Positions 41,291-50,361 of a DNA stretch of 64,000 nt are shown here, one piece after another (position 1 is the first letter of the stretch; each line of letters opens with the position of its first letter). The stretch covers positions 124,001-188,000 of the forward strand of contig NZ_JALIGE010000076.1 in assembly GCF_024764835.1 (NCBI RefSeq), given 5' to 3'. The stretch comes from Scandinavium hiltneri. GTDB taxonomy: Bacteria > Pseudomonadota > Gammaproteobacteria > Enterobacterales > Enterobacteriaceae. Made by a program: the position numbers and the translations under genes. A model generated the notes under the pieces. The model saw only the letters and a list, made by a program, of their open reading frames with translations. It did not search any database and was not told the DNA's origin.

Positions 41291-42316
41291 TTAAAGAGCG
41301 GCTTTATGGGCCTGCCAGCGCTCATGCAGTTCATTTAGCTGCGCGCTGACCGTCTTCCAGCGATCGGAATCCATCAGCTCCTGACGGGTAAATGAACCTT
41401 TATGATACAATTTTGTAACACGCTCTGTTTTGATCGGCGACAGGTTATCCAGCACGCTGACCGCGCCTTTACGATTATTGCAGACCAGGATCATATCGCA
41501 ACCTGCATCCAGCGATGCCTGACCGCGTTCCGCGTAGCTGCCCATAATTGCCGCGCCTTCCATCGACAGGTCGTCGGAGAAAATCACCCCATCAAACCCG
41601 AGTTCGCCTCGCAGCACGGCTTTCAACCAGTGCGGTGACCCGCTGGCCGGATGCGGGTCGACGTCACTGTAAATCACATGCGCAGGCATGATGGCATCAA
41701 GACGGTTTTCGGTGATAAGCGTCTGGAATACTGCCATGTCTTTGGCGCGAATTTCCGCTTCTGAGCGCGGGTCCTGCGGCGTTTCTTTATGGGAATCAGC
41801 CGTTACCGCACCGTGACCCGGAAAATGTTTACCGGTAGTTTTCATGCCTGCATCATGCATGCCGTCAATGAAGTGGCGCGCCATCGCCAGTGCTTTATGC
41901 GGGTCAGCGTGGTAAGAACGTTCGCCAATCGCTGCGCTGATGTGGCCGACGTCGAGCACCGGTGCGAAGCTGATGTCGATATCCATCGCAATCATTTCTG
42001 AGGCCATCAGCCAGCCTGCGGCTTTCGCCAGCTGACCGCCCTGCTCCAGGCCTAACAATTCTGCGAATGACTGCGCGGCCGGCAATTGCGTAAACCCTTC
42101 GCGGAAGCGCTGCACGCGTCCACCTTCCTGATCCACCGCGACGACGAGATGATTTTTGGACGCACCGCGGATCTGGCGGACCAGCTCACGCAGCTGCGCC
42201 GGATCGTGGTAGTTCCGGGTGAAGAGGATAAGCCCCCCCACCAGCGGATGCGCCAGAATTTCCCGCTCTTCAGCATCCAGCTCATACCCTTCAACGTCTA
42301 ACATCACTGGGCCCAC
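41291..42316 (-). CDS. nagZ: Beta-N-acetylhexosaminidase NagZ
   Basis: A cytoplasmic GH3 enzyme removing GlcNAc from anhydromuropeptides in cell-wall recycling, which yields AmpC-inducing ligands. 341 residues. VAVDQEGGRVQRF, catalytic His loop KTTGKHFPGHGAV, nucleophile Asp in IFSDDLSMEGA. GTG start after AGAGGAAAAT. GlcNAc it releases is substrate for NagK in this window. Confidence 0.97.
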   Translation of the reverse strand: MGPVMLDVEGYELDAEEREILAHPLVGGLILFTRNYHDPAQLRELVRQIRGASKNHLVVAVDQEGGRVQRFREGFTQLPAAQSFAELLGLEQGGQLAKAAGWLMASEMIAMDIDISFAPVLDVGHISAAIGERSYHADPHKALAMARHFIDGMHDAGMKTTGKHFPGHGAVTADSHKETPQDPRSEAEIRAKDMAVFQTLITENRLDAIMPAHVIYSDVDPHPASGSPHWLKAVLRGELGFDGVIFSDDLSMEGAAIMGSYAERGQASLDAGCDMILVCNNRKGAVSVLDNLSPIKTERVTKLYHKGSFTRQELMDSDRWKTVSAQLNELHERWQAHKAAL

Positions 42317-42327
42317 ATTTTCCTCTC

Positions 42328-43152
42328 TTATCCTTTATGCGAAAACTGGCGCCAGCCTTCATCGGCAAGCGCAATAAATTGTTGGTCGCCGGTCTGCTGC
42401 CAGCGATATTCATACCAGGTAATCATGAGCATCTGGATCCACGGCTGCCAGCGGTTAACCTGCTGCGCCAGACGTGCTTCATCAAGATGCGCGGCCTGCG
42501 CGTAGGCCGCGATAAGTTCCGAGCGCTGCACCGAGGTTTGTGCCCACACTGCCGCCAGCTCAAGCGCAACATCGCCGTCAGCGGCATATTCCCAATCAAT
42601 CAGCCGAAGTCCCGCTGACGTATCGATGATGTTGCCCGCATGGATATCCATATGCAACGGTGCCAGTCGCAGAGGCTGCGGTTCACCCTGCTGATGCAGC
42701 CGTTTCAGGATGCGTAGCCAGTAAGGCGTGCGGCGTAGCGGGCTGCTGAACTGCCAGTAGCGTTCAAGCAACGGCCACAGTGAAACCCGCCAGCCGAAGT
42801 TTTTTTGCTGATGCAGATGATACAACAGCGCCGCGGTGGCGTGGGAATTCGGGAGTGTGGGCACGGTCGCACCTTCGAGATATTCAACCGCCATCCAGCC
42901 AGGAAAATAACCGAGTGGCTGTGGTGCAAGCGTCGCAGGCAGTGCGCGAAGTGCCCTGTACTGCCGCAGGAAGTGAAAATCAGGAGCTGACGGATCGTGA
43001 TGCTTGCGCAACACGATGCGATGCCCCTGACGTTCGATAATGCAGCTTCCCCCGCTCAGCCCCGCGGGAGCGGAGCGAGCCAGAGGTTGATAGCCGGGAA
43101 AATAGCGTGACAGACAGTCGTCACGCGAAAGATTACTGTTGCGCAACCGCAC
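42328..43152 (-). CDS. thiK: Thiamine kinase
   Basis: Phosphorylates thiamine to thiamine monophosphate in salvage. 274 residues, the E. coli length, but more diverged than its neighbours. Catalytic loop LHMDIHAGNIIDTSAGLRLI and metal-binding DWEYAADGDVALELA of the choline/aminoglycoside kinase fold. GTG start at 43152 overlaps the lpoB end by 20 bases. Confidence 0.93.
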   Translation of the reverse strand: MRLRNSNLSRDDCLSRYFPGYQPLARSAPAGLSGGSCIIERQGHRIVLRKHHDPSAPDFHFLRQYRALRALPATLAPQPLGYFPGWMAVEYLEGATVPTLPNSHATAALLYHLHQQKNFGWRVSLWPLLERYWQFSSPLRRTPYWLRILKRLHQQGEPQPLRLAPLHMDIHAGNIIDTSAGLRLIDWEYAADGDVALELAAVWAQTSVQRSELIAAYAQAAHLDEARLAQQVNRWQPWIQMLMITWYEYRWQQTGDQQFIALADEGWRQFSHKG

Positions 43153-43774
43153 CTTTACCTGACCAGAGGATCTCGCCCGACTGGACCATCATCAGCTGCA
43201 TGGAGAGCGTTGGCGTGTTGACGTTACCGGTCGCGTTGGAATAGAGCACGTAGGCAGCCCCAACGGTACGCGCCAGGCCCATCGCTTTGTTGCGTGAACC
43301 CAGGCTGTCCTGCGGGGAAAGTCCCAGCTGCTGTTTAGCCACGGCCAGTTGCTGCGCGGAAACGAGGGTAAATTTGTTGTTCCCTTTCAGCGCATTGCTG
43401 ATCGCCGTGGTGGCTTCGGTGGTATTCAATGAGCCGTTGGTGCGGTTGTTGACGTTATCGACCATCAGCACGCTGCCCGCCGTTACGCCATCAGCCTGCA
43501 GCATTTTGCCGACCAGTGGCTGTGCGGCGCTGTTCCAGTCGTAATGACGGACGCGCGGCGCAGGTTGTTCTGGCTGTGCAGTGCTGTTATCAATCGGACC
43601 TGGCTGCACCGGGATCGTCGGCACTACCGGCACGGTGGTCGGCAGCGGCGTCTGTGGTTGTTCTGGCGTGGGTTTGGCTTCTTCAACCGGAGCGGGCTTT
43701 TCACGTTGCGCCACACAACCAGACAGGAAGATAGCCACGGCCGCGATAAATGCATAGCGACTCAGTTTATTCAT
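43133..43774 (-). CDS. lpoB: Penicillin-binding protein activator LpoB
   Basis: Outer-membrane lipoprotein that activates PBP1B from across the periplasm. 213 residues. Lipobox FLSGC near residue 20, a Pro/Gln-rich linker (about 26-75) and the globular domain from YDWNSAAQPLVGKML. Overlaps thiK; 13 bases from ycfL. Confidence 0.95.
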   Translation of the reverse strand: MNKLSRYAFIAAVAIFLSGCVAQREKPAPVEEAKPTPEQPQTPLPTTVPVVPTIPVQPGPIDNSTAQPEQPAPRVRHYDWNSAAQPLVGKMLQADGVTAGSVLMVDNVNNRTNGSLNTTEATTAISNALKGNNKFTLVSAQQLAVAKQQLGLSPQDSLGSRNKAMGLARTVGAAYVLYSNATGNVNTPTLSMQLMMVQSGEILWSGKGAVAQQ

Positions 43775-43787
43775 TACTTTTTACCCC

Positions 43788-44162
43788 TCAAAGATAAAGA
43801 TAAAGCCGGACTTTATGCGCACCCAGGCTGTTTGCGCTGCCGTAAAGTTTGACCGAAGACTGTGCAGGAATGGTCACCTCACGCGGTGCTTCCAGCGGAT
43901 GCATTTCCAGTCCTCTGGCGTCGTACCAGTAAAAACGATAGTGAACGGTGACAGGCGTGCTCCGCTCGTTATAGAGCTGTGACGACGCGGTCGCCTGGAT
44001 TTCGGAGGTGGTCAGTTCAGGTTTATCGGCGCTAATACCGGCGGCCAGAACATTGGCCTCCATGACCAGCGTTTGTTGTTCGCCCACCGGGATCTCCGGG
44101 TGCGACCCACAACCCGCCAACAGCAGCGCCGTCAGCAGAGCAGCAATTCGGCCACCTTTCAT
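43788..44162 (-). CDS. ycfL: YcfL family lipoprotein
   Basis: 124 residues. Signal and lipobox MKGGRIAALLTALLLAGCGS; then a beta-rich DUF1425 domain (VHYRFYWYDARGLEMHP, REVTIPAQSSVKLYG). ATG 44162 matches E. coli; a 15-codon extension upstream runs into hinT. Role unknown; co-located with lpoB. Confidence 0.92.
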   Translation of the reverse strand: MKGGRIAALLTALLLAGCGSHPEIPVGEQQTLVMEANVLAAGISADKPELTTSEIQATASSQLYNERSTPVTVHYRFYWYDARGLEMHPLEAPREVTIPAQSSVKLYGSANSLGAHKVRLYLYL

Positions 44163-44166
44163 TTCA

Positions 44167-44523
44167 TTATCCTTTATGCGCAAGCATTGGACCCAATGGA
44201 CGGCCACCCAGCAGGTGCATATGAATATGATAGACCTCCTGCCCGCCGTGGCGATTGCAGTTGACCATCAGGCGATAGCCGTCTTCAGCGATCCCTTCCG
44301 CTTCGGCAATTTTAGCCGCTACCGTGAACATGCGGCCTAACGCCAGCTCATGCTCCGCAGAAACCTCGTTAACCGTTGGGATCAGAATGTTGGGAATAAT
44401 CAAAATATGGGTGGGCGCCTGGGGAGAGATATCACGAAAGGCAGTCACCAGATCATCCTGAAAAACAATGTCCGCCGGAATTTCGCGACGAATAATTTTG
44501 CTGAAAATCGTTTCTTCTGCCAT
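44167..44523 (-). CDS. hinT: Purine nucleoside phosphoramidase HinT
   Basis: HIT-family hydrolase of nucleoside phosphoramidates such as AMP-lysine. 118 residues. HIT triad HIHMHLLGG, preceded by NCNRHGGQEVY. First of hinT-ycfL-lpoB-thiK-nagZ-ycfP, all on the minus strand with short gaps. Confidence 0.97.
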   Translation of the reverse strand: MAEETIFSKIIRREIPADIVFQDDLVTAFRDISPQAPTHILIIPNILIPTVNEVSAEHELALGRMFTVAAKIAEAEGIAEDGYRLMVNCNRHGGQEVYHIHMHLLGGRPLGPMLAHKG

Positions 44524-44876
44524 GGCGTGTTCCTTTTTATTGATTACCGTGCGGTATCGTTTATTCAGGCCTGCATCCGGAAGTGCGATGCGGATAACAA
44601 CGTAAGAGTATGAGCGACTTAGTTCCCCTCTTTCAACCCGATCCCTCGTTTTTCTTACTCATTCCTGGATTTACCGCTGGATGCTTGAGCACTGTCGTTT
44701 AATCCCCCGCGTCATTGCACTTTAAAACAAAGTGTCAGATGCCCGCTTACATGTGTTTACACCGATAATATGGATGCGCATATTTTTCATTTTCATGTCC
44801 ATGCAACGCCACTGCACATATAACGACTGACAACATAAGGGGTTACGATGTCTTTCACTTTTGCCACCAAGATGAC

Positions 44877-45077
44877 GTGATGCTGTACGCCCGGCTGGTT
44901 TATGACATCAATGAAGATTGGTCCGCGTATGTCAGCTACACCAATATCTTCCAGCCGCAAGACAAGAGCGCCGCCAACGGCCGTTATCAGTTGACGAAGA
45001 ACTTTGCCCGGCAGCTTTTTTCTTGCCAGGCCTACGCATCATCTCGTTGTAACCACGCTCCCGTGGAGCAGGCATAA
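44877..45077 (+). pseudogene. fhuE: fhuE remnant with internal deletion
   Basis: LYARLVYDINEDWSAYVSYT, NIFQPQDKSAANGRY matches the distal barrel of FhuE, the TonB-dependent coprogen/rhodotorulate receptor encoded here in E. coli between hinT and ptsG. The frame then jumps to YQLTKNF, which matches a FhuE region near the C-terminus (YQVTKNF), implying an in-frame internal deletion of some 150-200 residues. It then diverges and stops. The plug domain and N-terminus are gone. ATGTCTTTCAC at about 44848, with AAGGGG upstream, opens only a 10-codon frame. Confidence 0.8.
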
Positions 45078-45098
45078 AAAAAGCAGCCTTTCGGCTGC
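45076..45098 (-). terminator. ptsG terminator
   Basis: On the minus strand GCAGCC-GAAA-GGCTGC followed by seven or more T, 24 bases after the ptsG stop. Confidence 0.92.
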
Positions 45099-45121
45099 CT
45101 TAGTCTCTCCCCAATCACTGA

Positions 45122-46558
45122 TTAGCTGTTGCGGATGTATTCATCCATTTCGGTTTTCAGGTTATCGGACTTGGTGCCGAAAATAGCCTGAACGCCGGAA
45201 CCTGCAACAACTACACCTGCCGCACCCAATTTCTTCAGGCCTGGCTGGTCAACTTTTGCCACATCGGCAACGCTGACGCGCAGACGAGTGATACAAGCGT
45301 CGAGGTTAGTGATGTTTTCTTTACCGCCGAAGGCTGCGATCAGGGCCGGAGCCATTTCGCCGCTAGCAACGCCAGCTTTAGAGTCTTCGGTAGCGTCTTC
45401 ACGACCTGGGGTTTTCAGGTCCAGTGCTTTAATAAGCACACGGAAGATGGTGTAGTACACCGCCGCATAGCACAGACCGATGACCGGGAACAGCCACAGC
45501 TTGCTGCTGTTACCAGACAGAACGATGAAGTCGATCAGACCGTGCGAGAAGGACGTCCCGTCACGCATACCCAGCAGAATACAAATTGGGAATGCCAGAC
45601 CCGCCAGAATGGCGTGAATGATGTACAGGATCGGCGCAACGAACATGAAGGAGAACTCGATCGGTTCGGTGATACCGGTCAGGAACGCAGTCAGCGCAGC
45701 GGAGATCATGATACCGCCTACTTTTGCACGGTTCTCAGGTTTTGCTGAGTGCCAGATTGCGATAGCCGCAGCCGGCAGGCCGTACATTTTGAACAGGAAG
45801 CCACCAGACAGTTTGCCTGCAGTTGGGTCGCCTGCCATGTAACGTGGGATATCACCGTGGAACACCTGACCAGCAGCGTTGGTGTATTCACCAATCTGCA
45901 TCTGGAAAGGAACGTTCCAGATGTGGTGCAGACCGAACGGTACCAGGCAGCGCTCAATGAAGCCGTAGATACCGAACGCAACTACCGGGTTCTGGTATGC
46001 AGCCCACTGGGAGAATTCCTGAATCGCAGTACCAATTGGCGGCCATACGAAGGACAGTACGACGCCGAGGATGATAGCAGCCAGACCGGAAATGATCGGA
46101 ACAAAACGCTTACCAGCAAAGAAGCCCAGGTATTCTGGCAACTTGATGCGGTAGAAGCGGTTGAACATGTAGGCAGCAATAGCACCGGAGATGATACCGC
46201 CGAGAACACCGGTATCAGCCAGGTGTTTCGCCGCGATTTCGTCAGCAGGTAAGTGCAGTACCAGCGGTGCAACCACAGCCATGGTTTTCACCATGATGCC
46301 GTAGGCAACAACGGATGCCAGAGCAGAAACGCCATCGTTATTGGTGAAGCCGAGGGCAACACCGATTGCGAAGATAAGCGGCATGTTTGCAAAAACAGAA
46401 CCGCCTGCCTCTGCCATAACATGAGAGACGACCGCTGGCAGCCAGCTGAAGTTTGCAGAACCGACGCCCAGCAGGATACCTGCGATTGGGAGTACGGATA
46501 CTGGTAGCATCAGCGATTTACCGACCTTCTGCAGGTTAGCAAATGCATTCTTGAACAT
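45122..46558 (-). CDS. ptsG: Glucose PTS permease EIICB-Glc
   Basis: Imports and phosphorylates glucose. 478 residues. The IIC domain (1 to about 385) has about ten membrane helices and the sugar-site region GITEPIEFSFMFVAP. The IIB domain has phospho-Cys422 in NLDACITRLRVSV. The 5' leader keeps the SgrS pairing site and an Mlc-like operator. Divergence from E. coli is low. Confidence 0.98.
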   Translation of the reverse strand: MFKNAFANLQKVGKSLMLPVSVLPIAGILLGVGSANFSWLPAVVSHVMAEAGGSVFANMPLIFAIGVALGFTNNDGVSALASVVAYGIMVKTMAVVAPLVLHLPADEIAAKHLADTGVLGGIISGAIAAYMFNRFYRIKLPEYLGFFAGKRFVPIISGLAAIILGVVLSFVWPPIGTAIQEFSQWAAYQNPVVAFGIYGFIERCLVPFGLHHIWNVPFQMQIGEYTNAAGQVFHGDIPRYMAGDPTAGKLSGGFLFKMYGLPAAAIAIWHSAKPENRAKVGGIMISAALTAFLTGITEPIEFSFMFVAPILYIIHAILAGLAFPICILLGMRDGTSFSHGLIDFIVLSGNSSKLWLFPVIGLCYAAVYYTIFRVLIKALDLKTPGREDATEDSKAGVASGEMAPALIAAFGGKENITNLDACITRLRVSVADVAKVDQPGLKKLGAAGVVVAGSGVQAIFGTKSDNLKTEMDEYIRNS

Positions 46559-46580
46559 AATTGAGAGTGCTCCTGAGTAT
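46559..46580 (-). promoter_or_regulatory. SgrS sRNA target site in the ptsG leader
   Basis: On the minus strand ACTCAGGAGCACTCTCAATT lies directly before the ptsG ATG. It keeps the E. coli sequence that pairs with SgrS under sugar-phosphate stress and includes the ribosome site AGGAG. Confidence 0.8.
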
Positions 46581-46660
46581 TTGTGCTTTTTTTACGCTTT
46601 CACGCATTGGCGAGCGGGGAGAACCTCGCCGTGAACAGGACATCTAAGTGCCCTTTTTAT

Positions 46661-46681
46661 TTATTACGCAGAGTAAAATAA
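46661..46681. promoter_or_regulatory. Mlc-like operator upstream of ptsG
   Basis: TTATTACGCAGAGTAAAATA is an imperfect dyad almost identical to the E. coli ptsG Mlc operator (TATTTTACTCTGTGTAATAA on the other strand). It is 103 bases upstream of the start codon. Confidence 0.65.
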
Positions 46682-46783
46682 TTCGATTTGTTTTTGTTTG
46701 ACAGCCATCACGTTTCAGCCAGCAAATAAGTAAAACCTTGCACTATTTTACAAAAGTTGTTTCTACTAGTTACAGAAAGAGGT

Positions 46784-46810
46784 GTTCACCCCCTTTTTTC
46801 GGCGGTGAAC
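46784..46810 (-). terminator. Hairpin downstream of tatD
   Basis: GTTCACC (46784-46790) pairs with GGTGAAC (46804-46810). It lies about 49 bases after the tatD stop, before the ptsG promoter region. Weak T content follows on the minus strand. Confidence 0.4.
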
Positions 46811-46858
46811 TTTACTCGCTTTGATTATTAATTACGAGCTTTAAAATAAGCTGACGAA

Positions 46859-47653
46859 TCAGGCAGATTGCAGGCGTGAGGGGTCGATATGGAACAGTGA
46901 GGCGAAGTTTTCGGTGGTCTGCTGCGCCAGTTGCTCAAGCGACACCCCTTTCAGTACAGCCATATACTCTGCCACATCGCGCGTCATCGCCGGCTGATTC
47001 TCTTTCCCGCGGTGCGGAACCGGTGCCAGATACGGTGAATCAGTTTCAACCAGGATCCGGTCCAGCGGAACATAGCGCGCCGCTTCACGCAGCTGCTCCG
47101 CATTACGGAACGTCAGGATCCCGGAAAACGAGATGTAGAAGCCCAGATCGAGCAGTTTGCCTGCCGTCTCCGTGTCCTCAGTGAAACAGTGTAGTACGCC
47201 ACCGCAATCCGTCACTTTTTCATCGCGCAGAATTGTCAGCGTGTCTTCCCGCGCATCGCGGGTGTGGACAATCACCGGCTTGTTGAGCTCGCGACCAATG
47301 CGGATGTGGTGTGCGAAAGACGCTTGCTGACGGGCTTTTGTTTCCGGCGTGTAATAATAATCGAGACCGGTCTCGCCCATGGCGACTACGCCCTCTTCCG
47401 CTGCCAGACGACGTAGCTCTTCGACGTCGTACGTTTCGTCCTGATTCAGCGGGTGAACGCCGCAGGAAAATACCACGTTGTCGCGCTGACCAACCAGCTC
47501 ACGCATGCCGCGATATCCTGGCAGCGTCGTCGCTACCGCCAGGCAGAACTTCACATCACGCGCGGCGGCTTTCGCCAGCACATCGTCCAGATCCTTATGC
47601 AGCGTTTGATAATCCAGGCCATCGAGGTGGCAGTGGGAGTCGACTAAAAACAT
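46859..47653 (-). CDS. ycfH: TatD-family metal-dependent hydrolase YcfH
   Basis: A 264-residue TIM-barrel deoxyribonuclease-like hydrolase. Metal ligands in VDSHCHLDG, MGETGLDYYY, VIVHTRD, LHCFTE and ETDSPYLAP. Orthologue of E. coli YcfH, next to holB, a TatD paralogue whose physiological substrate is unclear. Confidence 0.93.
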   Translation of the reverse strand: MFLVDSHCHLDGLDYQTLHKDLDDVLAKAAARDVKFCLAVATTLPGYRGMRELVGQRDNVVFSCGVHPLNQDETYDVEELRRLAAEEGVVAMGETGLDYYYTPETKARQQASFAHHIRIGRELNKPVIVHTRDAREDTLTILRDEKVTDCGGVLHCFTEDTETAGKLLDLGFYISFSGILTFRNAEQLREAARYVPLDRILVETDSPYLAPVPHRGKENQPAMTRDVAEYMAVLKGVSLEQLAQQTTENFASLFHIDPSRLQSA

Positions 47654-47706
47654 AATGTCTCTCTTAGAGGTGTTCTTTTACAGGTGAATTTTTACAGGTG
47701 AACGGT

Positions 47707-48711
47707 TTATAGGTGATGAATGGGCAACACGCTTGTCGGTTGCAGCCAGTGTTCCCAGCGTAATAACAGGTCGTTAAGCATCAGCTCACGATTGAGGCCG
47801 GTGACGTTAAGAAGCTGTTCCCGGCACGCACAGGCATCATGGATCATCGCCTGCAGCCGGGTCGAAGAAAGCGCGTTAGCCACGCGCTGAACCAGTGCCC
47901 ATGCGTCCACGTTGGTCAACAGTGAAATGCCCTGCTGCATTTTTTGCGCATCCAGCAGCAGTGATGACAGCCAGTACAACCGTTCCGCCACGCTGTCATG
48001 ATTGAGCGCAGGCAGCAACGACAGCCAGTCTGCGCTTCGTAGCGCAGCATCCAGCGCCGCACAAAGCTGCTGGCGAGGTGCAAACCGCGATTCACCGAGC
48101 AGTTCCAGCGCCGCTGCGGGTGCCCCCGCCGTCAGACGTAATGCGGTCAATAAATTTTCTTGTGACGTTGTCACTTCTCGTCCAAGCCATGCAATGCCGT
48201 AATTTTCCGCAGGGGGAGCCAGATGGAAATGGCGACAGCGGCTGCGTAGTGTCGCCAGTAACCGTGCGGGTTCTTCACATTGCAGGAAGAACCAGGTGTT
48301 TTCCGGCGGCTCTTCCAGGGTTTTCAGCAACGCGTTGGCGGCAGCTTCTGTCAGCAAAGCCGCATCGCTGACCCACACCACTTTCGCGCCACCGAGGCGA
48401 GCGTGCTCGTAGAGCTTTTCGGTGATTTCACGCACCGCGTCAACACCGAGGGTACTTTTGCCTTTTTCCGGCGCGAGATGATAATAATCCGGGTGCGTAC
48501 CCGCCTGCATCAGCTGGCAGCTGTGGCATTTACCGCAGCTTTTCTGGCCTTCGGGCGTGTGGCACATCTGGAAGCGAACCAGCGCATAGACCAGCGCATC
48601 CGCGCCCATGCCCGGTAGTGCCTGCACTAATAGCGCGTGGTGGCCACGTCCGGACTGGTAGCTGCTGACCAGTTCCTCAAACGGTGGTCGCAACCACGGA
48701 TACCATTTCAT
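47707..48711 (-). CDS. holB: DNA polymerase III delta' subunit
   Basis: Clamp-loader subunit. 334 residues, the E. coli length. Zinc module CHTPEGQKSCGKCHSCQLM. The Walker A position reads LPGMGADALV, without the catalytic Lys, as in all delta' proteins. Overlaps tmk by 4 bases (ATGA). Confidence 0.97.
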   Translation of the reverse strand: MKWYPWLRPPFEELVSSYQSGRGHHALLVQALPGMGADALVYALVRFQMCHTPEGQKSCGKCHSCQLMQAGTHPDYYHLAPEKGKSTLGVDAVREITEKLYEHARLGGAKVVWVSDAALLTEAAANALLKTLEEPPENTWFFLQCEEPARLLATLRSRCRHFHLAPPAENYGIAWLGREVTTSQENLLTALRLTAGAPAAALELLGESRFAPRQQLCAALDAALRSADWLSLLPALNHDSVAERLYWLSSLLLDAQKMQQGISLLTNVDAWALVQRVANALSSTRLQAMIHDACACREQLLNVTGLNRELMLNDLLLRWEHWLQPTSVLPIHHL

Positions 48712-49349
48712 GCGCCCTGCTCCTCTACCCAGGCTGACAGTGTACTGCGAATGTTTTGCATCACAGTATCCAGCGGCTGCGTGGCGTCGATAGTGCAGAT
48801 AGTCGGATCGGCGGCAGCCAGTTCCAGATAGCGATCACGGGTACGGTGGAAGAAATTGAAGGATTCCTGCTCGATTCGATCGAGATCGCCGCGCGCACGT
48901 GCACGTTTCAGGCCCACTTCAGGAGTAACGTCCAGATACAGCGTCAGGTCCGGGCGGAAATCGCCGAGCACTGCATCACGTAGCGTGGTCAGCAGGTGCT
49001 GATCGATACCGCGACCGCCGCCCTGATAGGCCTGCGTGGAGAGGTCATGGCGATCGCCAATCACCCATTTGCCTTCCGCCAGCGCCGGTTTAATTACCGT
49101 ATCAACCAGCTGTACGCGCGCCGCGTAAAACATCAGCACTTCGGCTTTATCGGTGATCACTTCATCGCCAACAGATTTAATGTCCAGTACCAGACTGCGC
49201 AGCTTTTCCGCCAGCACGGTGCCGCCCGGTTCACGGGTAAACACCAGATCGCGGACGCCCATCTGCTCGAGGGTTTCTACGACCAGATTGCGCGCGGTGG
49301 TTTTCCCCGCGCCTTCCAGGCCTTCGATGACGATATACTTACTGCGCAT
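48708..49349 (-). CDS. tmk: Thymidylate kinase
   Basis: Phosphorylates dTMP to dTDP. 213 residues. P-loop IEGLEGAGKTTARN, DRHDLSTQAYQGGGRG, LID region RARARGDLDRIEQES. Overlaps mltG by 11 bases. Confidence 0.98.
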   Translation of the reverse strand: MRSKYIVIEGLEGAGKTTARNLVVETLEQMGVRDLVFTREPGGTVLAEKLRSLVLDIKSVGDEVITDKAEVLMFYAARVQLVDTVIKPALAEGKWVIGDRHDLSTQAYQGGGRGIDQHLLTTLRDAVLGDFRPDLTLYLDVTPEVGLKRARARGDLDRIEQESFNFFHRTRDRYLELAAADPTICTIDATQPLDTVMQNIRSTLSAWVEEQGA

Positions 49350-50361
49350 TTTTTTCCTTAAGTGCTTTCAGGTAATCCTGTACTGAGCGGTTATGACTCG
49401 CAAGATTGGTGTTAAAGGTGTGCCCGCCTTTGCCGTCGGCAACAAAATAGAGATAAGGCGTTTTTGCCGGATGCGCTGCGGCATTGAGTGACGCTTCACC
49501 TGGTGTCGCGATTGGCCCTGGCGGCAATCCGGCAATGACGTAAGTATTGTACGCCGTTGGCGTCTCAAGATCTTTGCGGCTCAGCTTGCCATTATAGCTT
49601 TCGCCCATGCCGTAGATAACCGTCGGGTCAGTTTGCAGGCGCATGCCGATACGCAGACGGTTGATAAATACCGAAGCAACTTTGTCACGCTCCCCGGCGA
49701 CGGCAGTCTCTTTCTCGATGATTGAGGCCATTGTCACCAGCTGATTTTCATTCTGGTACGGCAGATTTTCCGCCCGCCCTTTCCACGCCTTTTCTACCGC
49801 AGTCACCATTTTCAGGTGAGCACGCCTGAGGATTTGCAGATCGGTAGTGTTAGCGGTGTACATCCACGTATCGGGCCAGAACCAGCCTTCCACCCAGTCG
49901 GCATGCTCCAGCTTCAGCGATTCGGCAAGCGTGGCGTAGCTGTCATCTTTCAGCGTGTGCTTCACGTATGGGGCTTCACGCAGCACTTTGAGGTAATCGC
50001 TGACGCGCATACCTTCAATAAAGCGGACCGGGAACTGCGCCTCTTTTCCGCTGGCCAGCAGTTGCAGCATTTCGCGCACGTTCATGCCCGGCATCAGACG
50101 ATACGTCCCGGCCTTAAAGTGCGACAGTTCAGGCTCTACGCGCAGCAGCCATTGGAACACACGCGGACGATTAATGACTTTTTCCGCATAAAGAGTGTCA
50201 CCCAGCGCCATGCGTCCGGTTCCGGCCTTCAGCGTAAAGATCGTCTCATCTTTAATGAGTATTTTACTGTTCGCCAACTGGCGGACTTTCCACATCCCGA
50301 CTCCCGCAGCAATCGCAAACGCAACCAACAGCAGGAGGACAAACCGAAACATTTTCTTCAT
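49339..50361 (-). CDS. mltG: Endolytic murein transglycosylase MltG
   Basis: Cleaves nascent glycan strands and sets their length. 340 residues. One N-terminal membrane helix (FVLLLLVAFAIAAGVGMWKV), LysM-like domain, and the YceG catalytic motif TMASIIEKETAVAGERDKVA with the catalytic Glu, followed by LQTDPTVIYGMG. Overlaps pabC by 4 bases. Confidence 0.96.
   Translation of the reverse strand: MKKMFRFVLLLLVAFAIAAGVGMWKVRQLANSKILIKDETIFTLKAGTGRMALGDTLYAEKVINRPRVFQWLLRVEPELSHFKAGTYRLMPGMNVREMLQLLASGKEAQFPVRFIEGMRVSDYLKVLREAPYVKHTLKDDSYATLAESLKLEHADWVEGWFWPDTWMYTANTTDLQILRRAHLKMVTAVEKAWKGRAENLPYQNENQLVTMASIIEKETAVAGERDKVASVFINRLRIGMRLQTDPTVIYGMGESYNGKLSRKDLETPTAYNTYVIAGLPPGPIATPGEASLNAAAHPAKTPYLYFVADGKGGHTFNTNLASHNRSVQDYLKALKEKNAQ

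Noticed and set aside
44551..44600. REP element after hinT
   Set aside because: GCCTGCATCCGG...GCGGAT has only a 5-bp imperfect stem and does not match the local REP unit.
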